From: Lysobacter soli
GTDB taxonomy: Bacteria; Pseudomonadota; Gammaproteobacteria; Xanthomonadales; Xanthomonadaceae
DNA length: 64,000 nucleotides
Direction: 5' to 3'
NCBI RefSeq assembly: GCF_003382285.1
Contig: NZ_QTJR01000011.1
Coordinates: forward strand, 1-64,000
The notes beneath the pieces are model-generated. The model made no database searches. It was not told the origin of the DNA and was given only the letters and a program-made list of their open reading frames with translations. Made by a program: the position numbers and the translations under genes. Below are positions 61,142-64,000 of this stretch, in pieces; position 1 is the stretch's first letter; each line of letters begins with the position of its first letter.

Positions 61142-62152
61142 ATGTCCGCCCCCTCCTTCCGCATCGGTCCGCACGAGATCGCCCCGCGCGTCGTCCTGGC
61201 GCCGATGGCGGGCGTGACCGACAAGCCCTTCCGCATCCTGTGCAAGCGCATGGGGGCCGGGCTGTGCGTGTCGGAGATGACGACGTCCGATCCCCGCTTC
61301 TGGTCGACATCGAAGTCGCGCCATCGCATGGACCACGACGGCGAACCGTCGCCGATCAGCGTGCAGATCGCCGGCACGGTGCCCGAGGTGATGGCCGACG
61401 CGGCGCGTTACAACGTCGACCACGGCGCGCAGGTCATCGACATCAACATGGGCTGCCCCGCGAAGAAGGTGTGCAACGCATGGGCGGGCTCGGCGCTGAT
61501 GCGCGAACCCGAACTCGTCGCGCGCATCCTCGACGCCGTCGTGCGCGCGGTGGACGTGCCGGTCACGCTGAAGATCCGCACCGGCTGGGCCGAAGGCCAG
61601 CGCAACGCGCTGCAGATCGCGCGCATCGCGCAGGACGCCGGCATCGCCGCGCTCGCCGTCCACGGCCGCACGCGCGACCAGCAGTACTCCGGCGTCGCCG
61701 AGTACGACACGATCGCCGAGGTGAAGGCCGCGCTGTCGATCCCGGTGTTCGCCAACGGCGACATCGATTCGCCGCAGAAGGCCGCGCAGGTGCTGGCGCA
61801 TACGGGCTGCGACGCAGTGCTCGTCGGCCGCGCCGCGCAGGGCCGGCCGTGGATCTTCCGCGAGATCGCGCATTACCTCGAACACGGCGAAGTGCTTGCG
61901 GAGCCGACGCTGGCCGAGGTGCGCGACGTGCTGCTCGGGCACCTGGAACACCTTCACGCGTTCTACGGCGAGACTTCCGGCGTTCGCATCGCGCGCAAGC
62001 ACCTGGGCTGGTACGCGAAGGACCGGCCGGAGAACGCGGCGTTCCGCGCTGTGGTCAATCGTGCGGAGACTGCCGAAGCGCAGCTGTCGCTCACGCGCGA
62101 CTACTTCGATGCGCTGATCGCGGGCGTGCAGCCGCTGGGCGTGGCAGCGTAG
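61142..62152 (+). CDS. dusB: tRNA-dihydrouridine synthase B
   Basis: 336 aa. FMN-dependent reduction of uridine at tRNA position 17 (DusB subfamily, assigned by sequence). Motifs: RVVLAPMAGVTDKPFRILCKRMGAG, INMGCPAKKVCNAWAGSALM with the catalytic Cys, and VHGRTRDQQYSG, ANGDIDSPQKA. Starts at the ATG in MSAPSFRIGPHEIAP; there is a possible -10 TACAAT 10 bases upstream. fis, the usual neighbour in enterics, is absent. Confidence 0.96.
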   Translation: MSAPSFRIGPHEIAPRVVLAPMAGVTDKPFRILCKRMGAGLCVSEMTTSDPRFWSTSKSRHRMDHDGEPSPISVQIAGTVPEVMADAARYNVDHGAQVIDINMGCPAKKVCNAWAGSALMREPELVARILDAVVRAVDVPVTLKIRTGWAEGQRNALQIARIAQDAGIAALAVHGRTRDQQYSGVAEYDTIAEVKAALSIPVFANGDIDSPQKAAQVLAHTGCDAVLVGRAAQGRPWIFREIAHYLEHGEVLAEPTLAEVRDVLLGHLEHLHAFYGETSGVRIARKHLGWYAKDRPENAAFRAVVNRAETAEAQLSLTRDYFDALIAGVQPLGVAA

Positions 62153-62230
62153 GCGCAAGGCCGCGACCACGGCCCGCCCTTAACTTCTCCCGTGCGAGCA
62201 TCTGCGCATCCGAACGCCAAGGGTGCGGCC

Positions 62231-63067
62231 ATGTCCGACACGTCGTCTTCCTGCTCCGACTTCCCCTATCTGCACGGCTTCTCCTCGACCGAACAGGCGC
62301 GCCTGGTAAAGCAGGCCCGGCTGGCAGAGTCGACGATCTTTCACGACATCGACTACAGCAACGCGCGGCGGCTGCTCGAAGTGGGGAGCGGCGTCGGCGC
62401 GCAGACGGAGATCCTGCTGCGCCGCTTCCCCGAACTGCACGCGACCTGCGTCGATCTCAACGAGGCGCAGCTCGATGCGGCCCGCACCAACCTCGAGGCG
62501 ATGCCGTGGCTGAAGGGACGCTACGAACTGCACCAGTCCGACGCGACGAACCTGCCGTTCGAACCGCGGACCTTCGATGCCGCGTTCCTGTGCTGGGTGC
62601 TCGAGCACGTGCCCTCGCCGGCGCGCGTGCTCAACGAGGTGCGTCGCGTGCTCGCGCCGGGCTCGCCGGTGTACATCACCGAGGTGATGAACTCCTCGTT
62701 CCTGCTCGACCCGTATTCGCCGAACGTCTGGCGTTACTGGATGGCCTTCAACGATTTCCAGTACGACAGCGGCGGCGATCCGTTCGTCGGCGCCAAGCTC
62801 GGCAACCTGCTGCTGGCCGGTGGGTTCCGCGACGTCACCACCGACGTGAAGACGTTCTATTTCGACAACCGCGAACCCGCGCGGCGCAAGACGATGATCG
62901 CGTTCTGGGAAGAGCTGCTGCTGTCCGCCGCCGACCAGCTCATCCAGGCCGGCAAGGTCACGCAGGACGTCGTCGATGGCATGCGGCGCGAAATGCATCA
63001 GGTGCAGAACGATCCGAACGCGGTGTTCTTCTATGCGTTCGTGCAGGCGCGCGCGGTGGTTTACTGA
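62231..63067 (+). CDS. Class I SAM-dependent methyltransferase
   Basis: 278 aa. SAM motif I LLEVGSGVGAQTEILL (near residues 50-65), motif II-like CVDLNEAQLDAA, motif III LPFEPRTFDAAFLCWVLEHVPSPARVLNEVRRVLAPG. Substrate unknown. It follows dusB by 78 bp on the same strand; the start is the ATG in MSDTSSSCSD since no strong ribosome site lies elsewhere. Confidence 0.88.
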   Translation: MSDTSSSCSDFPYLHGFSSTEQARLVKQARLAESTIFHDIDYSNARRLLEVGSGVGAQTEILLRRFPELHATCVDLNEAQLDAARTNLEAMPWLKGRYELHQSDATNLPFEPRTFDAAFLCWVLEHVPSPARVLNEVRRVLAPGSPVYITEVMNSSFLLDPYSPNVWRYWMAFNDFQYDSGGDPFVGAKLGNLLLAGGFRDVTTDVKTFYFDNREPARRKTMIAFWEELLLSAADQLIQAGKVTQDVVDGMRREMHQVQNDPNAVFFYAFVQARAVVY

Positions 63068-63284
63068 AGTTTCCGGTTTCGTGAGAAAGGTGAAGAAGGC
63101 GAAGCGCTTTCGCATGAAACCTTCATGCGCATGTGCGCTCGTCGCGCTCGCGACGAGCGGTGCAGGTCGAAAGTAACAGCCCCCTTCGGCCGATGTTTTT
63201 CTGGTCCGCATGACCCAACCTGCAAGCGTCGGGGCGTCCCCTCTGCGGGCCACCGCAGCGCCCCGGCGGACCAGGAGGCCACAC

Positions 63285-63602
63285 ATGAAAGCCAAGATTG
63301 CATTCATCGCGCTGGCGATGGCGGTAACGGCGCCGGCATGGGCCGCCGATCCGGTGGGCGATCTGTCGAAGATCACCGGACTGTCCGAGCGCAAGGTCAC
63401 GATGATCGTCGGCAATCGCACCGCGTTTGCCGAGTATCCGTATACCTACGATCGCGCGCTCGACAAGTTCGTCGCCGCCATCGGCAAGGACAACTACAAC
63501 CGCCTCATGGACGGCGAAGCCGTCGCGCTGCACGACGCCAAGGGCAACGAGTACATCGTGCAGATCGACGACGCGTTGCTGGAAGCGCATAACGCGCTGT
63601 GA
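63285..63602 (+). CDS. Small secreted protein of unknown function
   Basis: 105 aa. Signal peptide of about 20 residues (ends PAWAA). Mature part of 84 residues has no cysteine and reads as a compact alpha/beta domain (LSKITGLSERKVTMIVGNRTAFAEYPYTYDR). The ATG is preceded by AGGAGG at good spacing. No family recognised. Confidence 0.78.
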   Translation: MKAKIAFIALAMAVTAPAWAADPVGDLSKITGLSERKVTMIVGNRTAFAEYPYTYDRALDKFVAAIGKDNYNRLMDGEAVALHDAKGNEYIVQIDDALLEAHNAL

Positions 63603-63745
63603 GTCGGTTCGGGGCGCACGCGACGCGCGCGCTCCGGACCGGCCGGGTTTCGTCCTTCACAAGGTGCTGAAAGTGAAAAGCTCAACGTCCGCCTGAAGGG
63701 ACCGCGTGTGCACGCCACGCGGCCCCGGCGGCAATGTTCGCCTTT

Positions 63746-64000
63746 TCAGTTTCCAGATCCTGGGGATCGTTCGATCGTCACGCCGTCGGCGTCGGCCGCA
63801 GCGGTTCCGTCTGCGGGTTCGTGCCAGATGCGCTCCCACATCGTGCGCAGGCGACGCCCGGCTTCCCACGGCCACTGCAGCTGTCGCGGTGGGATTTGCG
63901 TCCAGCTGCCGTCCGCGTCCTTGCGCGCGACGGCGAAACGGAAGCTGTAGTCGGGCTCGGCGCCCATGCGCAGGTCGGAGAGCACGAGTTCGCCTTCGCG
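63746..64000 (-). CDS. C-terminal part of a membrane-bound metal-dependent hydrolase-like protein
   Basis: Runs off the right edge of the window; only the last 84 residues are seen. VLSDLRMGAEPDYSFRFAVARKD resembles the C-terminus of YfhO/YdjM-type inner-membrane hydrolases (DUF457), but this is a short fragment. The start codon and membrane part lie outside. Confidence 0.5.
   Translation of the reverse strand, partial: REGELVLSDLRMGAEPDYSFRFAVARKDADGSWTQIPPRQLQWPWEAGRRLRTMWERIWHEPADGTAAADADGVTIERSPGSGN

Noticed and set aside
57784-61377. 1197-residue antisense frame over the siderophore receptor and PepSY gene
   Set aside because: Arg/Ala/Val-rich shadow frame without start context or family resemblance.

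Overview
The window is GC-rich DNA from a gammaproteobacterium of the Xanthomonadaceae, most like Lysobacter or a close relative. This is inferred from the large TonB-Xanth-Caul type receptors, the lysine/alanine histone-H1-like protein, the short REP-like hairpin repeats, and housekeeping genes of gammaproteobacterial type (prfC, hslO, mtgA, gcvT/gcvH, fadE, dusB, GTP-type pckG). No rRNA, complete tRNA, CRISPR, phage or insertion sequence was seen.

Layout. 0-11.5 kb: an HDOD regulator, a 21/42-bp minisatellite, prfC with a DUF1294 gene, an Asp/Asn hydroxylase-like plus sulfotransferase pair, a hemolysin III protein, AsmA-like, CBS, GT2, mtgA and hslO. 11.5-22.3 kb: a secreted beta-rich protein, then three tandem TonB-dependent receptors (TBDRs). 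Each receptor has the same promoter (-35, 17 bp, -10), the same leader elements and its own terminator; the second and third are close duplicates. 22.3-31 kb: a 2OG-Fe(II) oxygenase, then a long minus-strand run: pckG, 2OG oxygenase, two sulfotransferase-type proteins, an ECF sigma/anti-sigma pair and a DUF4097 protein. 31-40 kb: a TetR regulator divergent from fadE with an operator-like dyad on the fadE promoter, small membrane proteins, an ATP/ADP-carrier-like MFS protein, a GMC oxidoreductase and a serine hydrolase. 40-46 kb: H1-like protein, a candidate structured ncRNA, gcvT/gcvH, and an SPFH-NfeD pair. 45.4-48.1 kb: sigma, anti-sigma and PDZ operon. 48.3-52 kb: Fur-boxed hemP, haem-type TBDR and DUF6607. 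52-57.7 kb: aldo/keto reductase, a yybP-ykoY (Mn2+) riboswitch before a UPF0016 Mn exporter, a diguanylate cyclase, a CNT nucleoside transporter and a PfkB kinase. 57.7-64 kb: Fur-boxed siderophore-type TBDR plus PepSY membrane protein, dusB, a methyltransferase, a small secreted protein and the 3' end of a membrane hydrolase-like gene.

Themes. (1) Nutrient uptake across the outer membrane: five TBDRs in two regulatory classes, three with a shared non-Fur leader and two with Fur boxes. (2) Repeated side-by-side oxygenase and sulfotransferase genes, suggesting modification of peptides or small molecules, possibly linked to TBDR substrates. (3) Envelope stress control by two ECF sigma/anti-sigma modules. 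The least explained and most interesting items are the shared TBDR leader with its CCCATGGGA palindrome and tiny ORFs, and the minus-strand ncRNA candidate near 40.8-40.95 kb.
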